64,000 bases of DNA. Source: Alitta virens (taxonomy: Eukaryota; Annelida; Polychaeta; Phyllodocida; Nereididae). The stretch is from positions 14,730,162 through 14,794,161 of the forward strand of contig OW028581.1 of the NCBI GenBank assembly GCA_932294295.1. Reading direction: 5' to 3'. Every line of letters begins with the position of its first letter. Position 1 is the stretch's first letter. Position numbers and translations under genes: made by a program. The notes below the pieces were generated by a model. It saw only the letters and a list, made by a program, of their open reading frames with translations, was not told where the DNA came from and did no database searches. Shown here piece after piece: positions 23,801-35,800 of this stretch.

Positions 23801-26800
23801 CAGGCTTTATATTAAAAGCATACATACAGTAACTGTGGGCATAGTCATACAACGAAATATCATTACCAAAATCATTACCCAGCTCTCTAAACGTCTCATA
23901 GAGACTGAGATAGCTGGCAGCAACTCCGTTCCCCTGCTCGTGATCAAAAGTAGGTGTAAAGGTATTGATAGTGTCATTATTTACGGTGAGCGTTATTCTT
24001 TGCAAATCATATGGTTTGAAGTTGAAGGGGTTAAGTTTAAAATCGCCATTGTATGCTTTTGCTGGTACCAGTGTGATAAGAATTCTTGAGGGTAGTCTGT
24101 TGGGGAAAATGTTATCAAGGGTCCCTGAGGTAAATCCTGTGTTTATATTTTCTACTCTAATTTCTCTTTGAGTGTAGCAGTAGAGCGCTGGTCTAGTTTC
24201 TAATGACTTGCTGATAGCAAACTGTGTGCGAGGATCGAGCTGGATCATGTGAGCTTTAAACAATACCTCTTCCAGGTGAATTTTATAAGTACCTGTAGGT
24301 TCATGGTTAATGAGTGCAAATTCATTAGAGGTTCTATCGAGTTTTATATTTAATCTTGTATTGTTTAGTAGATACCTTTTTTGCATAAAAATATCCTCAT
24401 AAAGAGGACCCTGAAATTCTACAATGTTGGACTTTTGAAAGAGGTCCTTCTTTATCTGAGCTCCTTTATTAAGATCAATCAAGTCTATCTGATCCGAATC
24501 GTCCTTTACATAGCCTTGAGCTCTTAGTTGAGAATTTTTAGCATCCTTACCATATGTCAGTAAAGTACTAAACATAGCTTTATAGGGGTAGTTGCTAGAT
24601 GAACTAATTTCTTTACCCTCCAATGAAACAGAGATTTTCTCAAATAGTGAATGTAGACTGTTGTTTACAGGTGCTATTTTCTTATTTGCCGCCATACCTG
24701 TATTGTCCTGTTTAACAATCTTCATTTTTACATACAGCTGACTGTTATAGAGGTCCAGAAAATGTTTTTGTTCGTTGATATCGAATAGGATAGGGCCGTC
24801 ATCTGTCAGTTGGTTGACAGGTCTGTAATCCATATAATACTGCCTTTCGACATTTTGTTGATGTGCTGGTGGTGAGAAAAGGTCAAGTTGTGGTAGACTA
24901 GTTGTTTTAGCATCCATTATTTCTTGCGATGTTGACTGCTTGACTTCTTTTTAATGTATGGGCTTTTTCGACTTTTGGGTTTAGATTTATTTGATGTTGT
25001 CTTTCTTCTCTTAGTCGGCGGCTTTGTCAGGGTTTTCCTCTTACGTTTAACAGTAGACATCTCCTCTTTGGTCTGGTCAAAAGTTTTTTTGATATCCGAT
25101 ATCAGCTCAATCTTGATCTTGGGTAGGTCTTTGACAACCTTAGAGTTTTCTATAATGTATTGAGGGTTGTCTGCTCCTGAATAACGTCTGAGGCCATCAG
25201 TTAAAAAGGGTGTAGGTCTACTTCCCTGAGTAGAAAAATATGCTTCCATGTCGATGTCTTTGATGGGAATGATTAGAACCTAGTCTGCTAAGGTTTATAT
25301 ACAAAGTGTAGCGTGATGAATGTTGCCCCTTCAGTCATCTCAAGTTTTTGTTCTGTAGAGGCATTTAATATGTAAATGTGTATACTATCTATAAAGTTCT
25401 GAGCAACCGTTACATAGTAACGGTCTAGATTCTTTTCTTTATCGGGTACATATCTTAGTATATTTAGCTGCTTTTGACCGACAATGGTAGAGTTGCAGAT
25501 GTTACTGCATACATATATATGAGGGGCTACTGTAGATCTGTATTGGCAGAGTGCTACTTTCCAGCCGACCTCTAGTCTTAATGGTCTGTTAAGCCTGACT
25601 TTAAAATTAACTGGTGTGTTTTGAAAAATTTCTGAGCTATGATTGCTGTTGAGTATAATATAGAAGTCATTCATATTTTATAATTTCTGAAGCTTGAATC
25701 CAGGAGTCAAATTTCTTGCTGTATCCTAACCAACGAACTAGTGCCTCTCTCACCCCTTGTCTAATGCGGTATCTGAGAATTTTCTCGATCTTATATAGGG
25801 TCTTGTCGGTGATCAAGCTCATCTGTAGTTCCTGCTCATAGAAACTGCCGTCAACATCTTCCTCATTTAAATCGGTTACTCTATAACGTGGTGGGTGTGA
25901 AGCAGTTCTTTTATCAATTTTGAAAATTTCCTCTGTCCATTTCCTGTCAAACCCCTTCTCGAACTGCATTCTGGCTAAGGATAATCTTACTTTATCTCCT
26001 ATGTTAAATTTATATATAATGAGTTCTCTTTCTCTTTTAAGCTCGATGGGTAAATATAGCTTTTCGTAAAGTTCTTGCTGATTCTCTCTGGTGACTTGTG
26101 AAGGGGGCATACCTATTGAAGAATGCTTGGTATTATTATAACTAGAAACAATCTCTTGAAGTTGATCGATGTATCTATGACTTTGATGTTTGGTAAAGAA
26201 TTTGTATATTCGTGATTTGATTGTTCTGATTACTCGTTCAGCATAGTTTACATTATAAGCTAGTACATGGTTTATGTTTCTAGACTTCAGGTAATGTTGG
26301 ACAATTTTAGCCGTGTATTCTTTACCCTGATCGCTTCTTAACTCTTTTACAATGAGCTTATCTTTGAAAATTATTTTCATGACTTTAACCATATCTTCGC
26401 CGGTTTTACTTTTCATGGGTTCAATTCTTAGATATCTTGAAAATAAATCAATGAATACTGCCAGATATTTTACTCTATCATTACTCCTGCTAAATTTCTG
26501 AACGTCCATTAAGTCAGTATCCATAATCTCGTTCATTTCCCCTACTATAATTGATTCTCGTTTAAATTTTAGTGTAGGTTGTTTGTGTACCAGGTAGGTG
26601 TACTGCTCTGATAACCATTTCTTTACATCTTTAAACTTGAGTTTATGGGGGTTACCTTCGGCTTTGATACTTTGCCAGAGCTTGGTTATTCCTGAGTAAC
26701 TACCAGGCTTACTAGTATTATAGTAAATAGAGTTTAAATAATTATCCATTATTGATTAGTACTCTTCTGTCTTTTATAGTAGGGTTCGGTAGAAGAAATC

Positions 26801-29800
26801 CTATACTGCTGCTCACAAGTCCTACCCAGAGCTCGCTGAGAGGGTGACTGATTGATAGATTGACGATGCATGCTATTATTACTACGTAGAGTATGATAAT
26901 TTGGCTAAAAAATACTACCTCGTTCTTGGGTATCTTAACTCCCAAGACATGCCAGTTCTCGTTGTTTATCGATTGAGTCTCCATGACAAACTGATTGTGA
27001 ATTTGTTTGATCTCTTTATTTATAGCTCATGTAGAAATAACTGAATCGTTACAAACATTGTACAGCCTCTTTGCTAAGTATACATATATTTACATATTTA
27101 CATATTTACATATGTACACATTTAAATATTAATATCCATATGGTAGAGTATCGTAATTATCTAGTAATACCCTTTTGGTATAAACCAGCTTTACAGTCTT
27201 GTAAGAGGCCTTGTTAAAAACTCGGCCATGTACTTTATCTCTTACAAACATATTGTATGTGGGGAGTCTGATGATTTGACCTTGGGTAACAACCTGTTGG
27301 ATGTTTTCGAAAGTTACGAGTTGACTGTTGGCTGGGTTCATGACGATGCCTTTGAATTTGACTATTTCTGTGTTGTCGTTAAGTCTGTAGCTGTAGGACT
27401 TTGGTCCTGAAGAGATGAATGCTGTTATGTATTGGCCTGGTGGTAATTCGTCGGTCAACTGGCCTAGGAAGTCTCCTAATGGTGGTATATCTTGGTCTTT
27501 GAAGGATGTGAAGATGACAGAGTCTGTATCCATGTAGAGAACTCTTCGTCCTAACTGATCGATGAGTCCATAGAGTTTTAGCCTTGCCCAGCATGTGGTG
27601 AATGAGGCGACGACATCGTTAGTCTTGATATTGTCAGGTTCAAATGTTTCTCTACTTTTGGTTTCTATCATCAAGCAGTCTTCATTGACCATGTAGATCA
27701 TTATGATTTCGTTAGACGGATCGTTGGCTAATTGCTTGAATTTGGAGGGGTCAGTGATATACTGACTTCTGACTCGATTTGGTTTCTCTCCAAATTTCCC
27801 CCAAAAGCTGTTGAGAGCTAGTTTGGCTACTGTTCTTAGCCCTGGGTTGTGATTGATGTTTTCTTGTCTCAGACTGACTCCTTCTACATCTTGATAGTTC
27901 TGGGTGTAAGTCTCTTGGTCTTCTAGAGTTTTGACCCATTCGGGGTATCCTGAAGCCTCCTGCTTAATCCTGAGAAATGTGTCGACATATTCCCTGAACA
28001 GTTTGTCTGAAGTGTTTTCCCAGTGATAAACTTCGTAAATCTTGAGGATGATGTAACCTTTCTCTATAGCCTTCATGATTTCTGGAGTGCAGTATGTGCC
28101 GATAATGGACCTCTGCTCCTTACTGCATTGACATGGCAACAGTCTGTGCTCATCCGCACATGTTCGACATAGAGGGAATTTAAGACGGCCTCCTGATCTG
28201 TAAGGTAGAACGGGGTGATAGAGACCTCTTGGTGGTAATACTTTAATTTTGGCTATACCGAAGTAGGCTCTCATGGTGTAGTCAAAATCTTTGGTTAATA
28301 TCTGAGGGTGTCCTACAGGTAGAGAGCTGTATTTATTTACCGAGGGGTAGAGGCTTGTATAATCAAAATAATGGATCTTCTCATCCTCTCCCACCTCATA
28401 ATGAAGATGTACAGATGATGTCCTCCCTCCGAAGAATGAGTCTCTGATATGGAGTCTTGGTGGTATATCCAACGAGGTGACGAAATCCTTCATCATCTGG
28501 TCTTCTTTGACATGTTTGTCAAAATGACATTCCCATATAGTGGTGACTGTTGAGGCTGTGGTCCTTAGAAAACTCTCTCGTTTTAAGGTCTTCTGATAAA
28601 GCTCCTCAATTGTTTGATGGTTGTAACTGTCTTTGATATTTCTGTCAGGAAAGCATGAGGGACAGCCGTGCCACCGGCAACCGTAAAATTCATAGAGCAC
28701 TCCGTTGCTATCAGCTCCATCTACTTTATATTGACCTACTGACAGCTCGCCGATGTTACGTGCATGCTGAATGAAGACTTTGTGGGTATGACTAAGATAT
28801 TCAAGCCATTGAATTGCCTTGTAACTGTGCCCCTGTCGTGCTGTATATCCTTGAGGTGGTATGTGGGCGATGTCGGAATTTAGGAAGGTTTGTTCTTTAA
28901 TCTTTCCAGCAGTTAGTATCTGGTTGTTGTGGTAGTATTGGCCTCCTACCATTGTGGCTTTAGCTGTGGTACCGTCTTCAAGAGTTACTTGGTAGTGTTC
29001 CTTGAGAAAGTTTTGTCTGAAGATCTGCATACATGTAGAGGCTATGGTGACCTGAGAGAAGGGATCTATAGCCGTGACTCCTGTTTCAGTTTCCAAGGCT
29101 GTTACGGTCTTAATGAGTTGACGGAATTTCATGCATGCTTCTCTAAGAATTTTGACATCGGTCCTACAGTACTCCTCCATGTCTTTGTGCATGTCATAAG
29201 GACCTTGTAGACTATTATGCCATTGTAGGTCAATGTCTTTACCGTAGAAGTCTGTTGATGGATAGCTCGGGAAATATCTCTGGTGAAAGTGTTGTCTGTT
29301 ATTGAACATGTGAGGGAAATATCCTTTCTTTAATGATGATGAGAGTCCTAATGTCTTTGGTAGTTTCTTGAGAGCCATTGGTAGAAAGTTGAGCGAGTCT
29401 ATGAATCGGATGTTTGTCTGGGGTACACTCATGTACATTATCTTGGTTCCTACTTTGGTGAGAGAGGGTTGTATTCCATTTTGAAGTAGATATCCCTGTA
29501 GGAAGAGGAAGTCGTACCCTTTTCCATTGTGAGCTATACATGTGTAGCCTTTGTGATAGTCGTTGATGAGCCATTTACCAAAATCTTGAACTGTTGCATC
29601 TCCTTTGAAAATAACCTCCTTCTGGTAGCAGTGTTGGCATGCGTGCTTTTGTTCCTGGGTGAGGCATTTGATACCGCATTGCTGGCAGTGTGTCTGCTCA
29701 TCAGTGCAGTCGTTGCAGGTAGACTGAGCTACAACAAAGTTTGGTATGTGTTGTTGCAGACCGCAGTACCATTTGTCGCAGTTTCTACATCTTCTACATG

Positions 29801-32800
29801 TTGAGCATATGTAGTCTTCTGTGCATGTAATGCATCCGTGCTTCTTCGAGTGTTGCTTGTAGCCTCTTTGGCATTGGAATATCTCGTCTTGTGTAGACTC
29901 GAAATCGAAGATGATGAATTTACCTGTGTTGGCTTTTTGTTTTGATGTTCTCATGTAGCAGAGATGGTGTCCTGTAAAGTAGTCTTGACAGAGACGACAT
30001 AGCCATTCGCCGCAAACATGATCTTCTTTTGTTCTTTTCAGAGTGTCGAGTAGCTTCTTACAGCCTCCGCAAAAGAAGTATTGTTGACATTTGGATAACT
30101 TTTCTTTTCCTCTGCGAGGTCCCTGTTTGAATAACTCCGCTTGTCGATGGTTGGTAAAACAGTCTGAACTGCGACATGTTCTATTACAGTCTTGACATTT
30201 AACAGCCTGCTCCCATGTGCAGTCTTTTCTCAGGCAGACCATGCATTTGTTTTTACAAAAATGTATGGTTTTTTTGTTGTGGTATTTGAGGCATTCAGTG
30301 CAGATTTGTTTATTGGCGAGAAGCCCTGATATTGATGTAATGGCGTGAAAATGTTGTCCGTCTTTGTAAAGAAATATCTTGTCGTCCCTGGTCTTGGATC
30401 CTGCATAGATAGTGCTATGGTCTGTATCCTTGTCTATGACGATTATCTGTACATTGAGATAATCTTCAAATTTGTAGAATTCTCTAATTTGAATCTGTCT
30501 ATCTGCTGGAAGGTTGACATCTTTGAGAAGTTGAAGACCTCTACCTAACTGGGAATTTTGGCCTTTTCTGTGAGCTCTTGATGGTCTGCAGAGTGTTTTA
30601 AATTGGGGGTCCTGTCGCAGTTTAGCCATGCAGATAGCGATTGCCCTAGCTGAGCAGGTGTAGTCGTCGGGTAGTTCGGGGACGAATATTGTACATCTTT
30701 TTCTGATGATAGAGTTGTTCTTGTCCTTTATATCTGTGTTTGTGATGGTAAGAGAATTTCTATTTTTTTTTACCTGTGGAGGTATTTGTTGATTAGTAGA
30801 TCTACATATGTGCTTGGTCTTGCATATGGAGAAACATATTTTGCAGATGTTGCTTGAGTGTAGTAAACTCTGAATATTTGTGACTGCATTAATGCCTTGG
30901 CGGTCCTGGTAGAGATAAATTGTGGTCTCCTTGGGGGGTCCTCCATATAAAATCTTGCGGTCTTGGTCAAGTAGAATAATCTGCATGTTGAGGTGATCCT
31001 CAAATCTTGGAAGATCTTCAATCTTTACTTGGTGAGTAGCGGGTAAAGGAATATCCCTTAAAAGTGAAAGTGCCAGACCTAGTTGAGATCTGGGCCCTGC
31101 TTTGTTGGCTCTACATGCCTTACTGATCTCTGCAGCTCTGGGGTGGTTTTGGGCTCTGGCTCTGGCAACAACTATTGCTCTGACAAGTTGTGTGTTGTCA
31201 TCTGGCAGAGTGGGTATGGTTATGTAGGCCTTACCTCCTCCTCTGTCATGATGAAGCGTCCCTACTTCTAAGTGGAATGAGTTGTCAACACTCATGTTCT
31301 GAGCTGATTGTAGGACTTTTTCCATTCTGTCCATGATAGTCTTTGCTGTGATGAGGTTTTGAGGCCTCATGTGAATGACAATGTCCTGTTTGAGGTCATT
31401 ATGTTGAATGATTATCCTTGCTCTATCTTCAGGTTGATGTTGCTGTCCTGATCTGTCAATGACTTCTTGAAACATACCTTCAAGTTCTTGATGTATGTCC
31501 AGTAGTCTGTGTCCTACATAGTCTTGGTTAAATGTGGCTCTGAAGCTTCTTTCTTCATAACCAAACCTTCTGGCTACTCTGTGATGGGTTTGACTGATCT
31601 GGTAAGGTGAAGGCCTTGGGATCTTTGCTCTGGGTGGATCTGGTGGATCTGGTGACAAGCTCCTTTTAGTCATGATGACTGTATGAAGGTGTGGTGTTGA
31701 GAACTCTTATATACTGATGATTATGTAATAAAAGGCTATTTTTAGATATGTTGTCATACCCTTAGGTATTGAAAATAGGCTGAAAATCATAAACCCTGTC
31801 ATGTTGTCTAGAAAAGGTGTCATTGTGAAATATACCCTAGGGCTAGATAATAATTGTGTAAAATATCATCTGATCAGAGACATGTTGGCCAATTATATAT
31901 ATGATGTTTATGTAATGAAGGATATTTTTAGGTATATAAAAATGATAGACCTCAAATGCCCTTGGGTGTACAGGTGTTCCTATGTGTATTGATGTGTAAC
32001 ACCTATCATATTGCCTTGGGGCATGCAGGTGTTTATGGTTGACCTCAAGTCTGTGTTCACTGCTATGAGAATGTATCTTGTCTTTTATGATAACTTTGGT
32101 TTAAATGATATATAGACCCCTCCTCCTTTATGAAGATTGATTAGTTCATGAATATTAATTAGTTCATGAATATTAATTAGTTCATGAATATTAATTAGCT
32201 CATGAACTAAAAGTTTATGAATATTAATTAGCTCATGAATATTAAAATTGCTAGTTCATAAAGTTAATTAGCCTTATAATGAAGTAATTATGAGCACTTT
32301 TGACAATTAAAGATTATACTAGTTAACTTTTTATTATTAACGAGCTAATTAGTCTAAAACCCTTTGATGAATATTAATTAGGTCACAAATATTAAATATT
32401 AATTAGGTCATGTCTATTAATTAGGTCATGAATATTAATTAGGTCATGCATATTAATTAGCTCATGAATATTAATTAGCTCATGAATATTAATTAGCTTT
32501 TTGACAATTAAAGATTATACTAGTTAACTTTTTCTTATTAACGAGCTAATTAGTCTAAAACCCTTTGATGAATATTAATTAGGTCACAAATATTTAATAT
32601 TAATTAGGTTATAAAGATTAATTAGGTCATGTCTATTAATTAGGTCATGAATATTAATTAGGTCATGCATATTAATTAGCTCATGAATATTAATTAGCTC
32701 ACGCCCCTAGCCACGCCCCTAGCCACGCCCCTAGCCACGCCCCTTTTGGGCCATGAAAAGGGGGCTTCTCAAGAGGTATACATAGTAGTCATGACAATAA

Positions 32801-35800
32801 TTAAATGATGTGTATTTTTTGCACTTGTGTGCTGCAGAAGTCTGAAGTTAGCTATTAATTAAATGTTGAAACTTACATCATTCGTGTTGTTTTCAAATCT
32901 TGTCTTGCTGCCATGGTACACTCCCAGCTGCTGAGTTCACGTAGCTGACCAAGTATTGCCGCATTTCCTTGGCTGCTCTGTTGGTGTTGCCTCTGAACAC
33001 ATGTCCCATGTCTGGTAGATTGGCAGCATTCTCCCTCCATGCACCTGGGATGATCTCATGGATGTCGGCATTTTCCTGGTCCACAGCATTCACTTGAGCA
33101 GTTGGATACCTCACCCTCAGTAGGTTGTGCAACACACAGCAAGCAAGAGTTATGGTACACACTCTGTCAGGACTTTGAGGCATTGTTGTGAGGAGACACC
33201 TGAACCTGGCAGCCAAAAGTCCAAATGCATTCTCTACCACCCGTCTAGCTCTAGAAAGTCTGTAGTTGAAGATTCTGTCTTCCATGCTCATGTTCCTGTG
33301 AGGCAGAGGCTTCATCATCCAAGTCTGCAGTCCAAAGGCATCATCCCCAACTATGAAGTAAGGCACTGGTTGGTCATCATTAGGCAGGTTATCTGGTTCA
33401 GGTAATCCAATGTTCCCACTTTCTAGCGCTTCCTTCAATTCTGTCTGACTAAACACTCCAGCATCTGAGCCTGATCCACTGGCACCAATGTCAACGTAGA
33501 GGAACTTGTATTCAGCATCAACTACAGCCAGTAGGACAATAGAGAAAAATCCCTTGTAGTTGTAGAACAGGGATCCAGACTTGGCAGGACATCTGATGGC
33601 AACGTGCTTCCCATCAATGGCGCCGACACAGTGGGGGAAGTTCCATCTGTTGTAGAATCCATTGGCAACTTCTTTCCAGGCTTCTGGGGTTACAGGACAC
33701 TGCATGACTTCTGCTGAGTACTCGTCTATGATGGCCTGGCAGACTTCGATGACAAGGATAGAAATGGTATTGAAGGCTACCCTAAATCCATACTGCAGAG
33801 ACTTGTAGCTGTTGCCCGTACCCAGGTAGCGCAAGGTAATAGCCAGTTTCAATCCAGGTTCAAGGGCCCTCCTCCAAAAGGTATCCTGCTTTGTAATCCT
33901 AGGTCCCACTCTGGCAAGACCTTCATGGAATAAGTCAGGCCCCATCCTCATGAAATTCTTGAAGCCACCCTGATCTTCTGCAGTCAATTCAGCCATCAGT
34001 TTTTCATACTGCCCATAAAGAGGTCTTCTTAGCAGCCAAGGTCGCACCCACATTTGCCTTCTTCTTCTTCGTCTTGGTGCAGCAGCAGCATTTTCTAATA
34101 GGTCATCTTCATCAGTTGATGTTGTGGCCCTCACTGCATCATCTTGCAGTTTGTGTTCTTCTTGCAGAATTATATCATTAGCAGCAGTCAATAGCTGGAC
34201 TTGCATGTCCATGCACTTCAAATCCAATTCCACCCTGTCGTAGTGTAATAAGAAAAATCCATTTTTTCTGTAGTAGCAGCAACAACTTCGCAGTATGGTA
34301 GTCCGAAGTGGAATGATGGACAGTGGAACGCAGGCAGTTTAAATACCAATTTCAGAGCGATCCGGGTGAAAACCGCTTAACTCCGTAGTGATATCGTAGT
34401 AAGATCGTGTAAAGATCGGGTATATCCGTGAAGGCCCCGTGTAACATCCGGTTCACTCCGCCCGCCTCCGGCACAGTCGTGTTACCTCCAGCTACAACCG
34501 TGGCTCATTCCTTGTTTAACCGTGCTCCTCCGTACATATCCTTGTAGCACCCGTATACATCCGTGTCATGACCGTGTTGCTAGCTCCTTGTTGCCTCCGT
34601 CTTGCCTTCGTGTCCACACCGCCCAATAATTTTTTTTGTTTACATTTCTAACTTTTTCGCCCGGACCGCCCCGGATTTGACGAAATTTCATTCCAGGACG
34701 CTCCTGCGTCTGATCCGGCTATGTGTGAAACCCCCTTCACAAGCAAACACTACATCTCAAAGGTGCTTAAAAGTTTAGAATAATTGAGAACTGAAGTCTA
34801 ATCTCCAATCCCAAGACGATACCTCCATGGCCATTAATGTGATGTCAGATTGTGTGTAAAATGACTAAAAAAAAACATCCTGCAAATGTTTTCACCAGTG
34901 ATCCATACAGGGTATAAAATAAGCGTGTAACGATCCCAAAATGTGCAGTGATCAATGTGAAATGTGCAGTGATCATCCTGATTTTGTGCAGTGATCAAAT
35001 TTAAATAAAAAATGATTTGGTAAATTTACTAATATAATGGTAAACTATAGTTCCAACATGATTTGCATTAGCAATATATTGATATTTTTGACATCACACT
35101 TTTCACAACATTGTTAATGACTTTCTATTTCGTAACTTGCACGATTCTGTGTAACCGATGGCGCTGAGGTGTTTTCCTTTACGCGCAGATATTTCGTGAA
35201 ATGTGCAGTGATCACTTTTTTTTATTTTATACCCTGGATCCATACCCCTGAAAAACATTTCCATCACAGAATTTTTGTTATGGTGATGTGCAATTTGGAA
35301 ATGCTGTCTGAGGAGCTTTCGAAAGCATACCTATAATTCAATCTGCTAATTACTAGCTTCCGACATATATGATACTATAGAATATGATAAGAAAATCTTT
35401 ACTGACAAATCCAGCTTATTTTTCACTACAAATCAATTGTACTTAAGCGGACAATGTAAACATGTAGTGTAATAATAATAATCTAATTTTGGTATAACAT
35501 ATTTCTCCTAATTTGATAACATTGAAATTCAAATATAGTGGTTCTATGGTGCATTAATCATTAAATAAGTCAATTTGTCTTGAGAACTTAAAACAGAAAA
35601 ATTTGGATTAACACATTGTAAAGGTTCCTCCTCTTGGACTCTGGCAAGAGGCATACAACAGACTTCTCTGAATTGCTGAGGCAACTTCAGGCATCAAAAA
35701 GTTCCAAGGCTTGTGCTGATCTGTCATGTAACCTTCAGTTAACTTTCCTTCCAGGCATTCAGTATAAGTTCCAAGTTAGGTATTGAATAAAAAAACTCTG

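Larger units (their letters stand above)
15056..32750. mobile_element. Adintovirus/Polinton (Maverick) provirus-like element
   Basis: A 17.7-kb block with inverted repeats of about 0.6-0.7 kb at each end and a full set of Polinton-type genes: PolB with a domain-rich N-terminus, DDE integrase with chromodomain, major and minor capsid candidates, FtsK/HerA-type ATPase and small conserved late proteins, almost all compactly packed on the minus strand with 1-8 nt overlaps. This gene set and integrase-PolB pairing define adintoviruses/Polintons. No adenain-like protease was recognised, and no clear 6-bp Polinton target duplication was seen at the ends. Flanks are genes of a Harbinger transposon. 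Confidence 0.9.
12173..34736. mobile_element. Giant PIF/Harbinger-type element carrying an adintovirus
   Basis: The ends are perfect 41-bp inverted repeats beginning AGGGGGTTTCACACATAGCC, flanked by the direct repeat TCA (12170-12172 and 34737-34739). A 3-bp TNA-type target duplication is the hallmark of PIF/Harbinger. Copy A of the host duplication gives the empty site, so these 22,564 bp behave as one inserted unit. The outer part has the usual two Harbinger genes in convergent order: a MADF/SANT-like protein at 12904-14689 and a transposase at 32893-34212. The space between them holds an adintovirus. Whether the virus moves with the Harbinger or was inserted afterwards cannot be told from one copy. 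Confidence 0.9.

Noticed and set aside
22183..24171. Plus-strand frames opposite the capsid and ATPase genes
   Set aside because: Antisense shadows of well-supported minus-strand viral genes.
31801..31992. 63-residue plus-strand frame upstream of PolB
   Set aside because: AT-rich with no recognisable features; likely non-coding.
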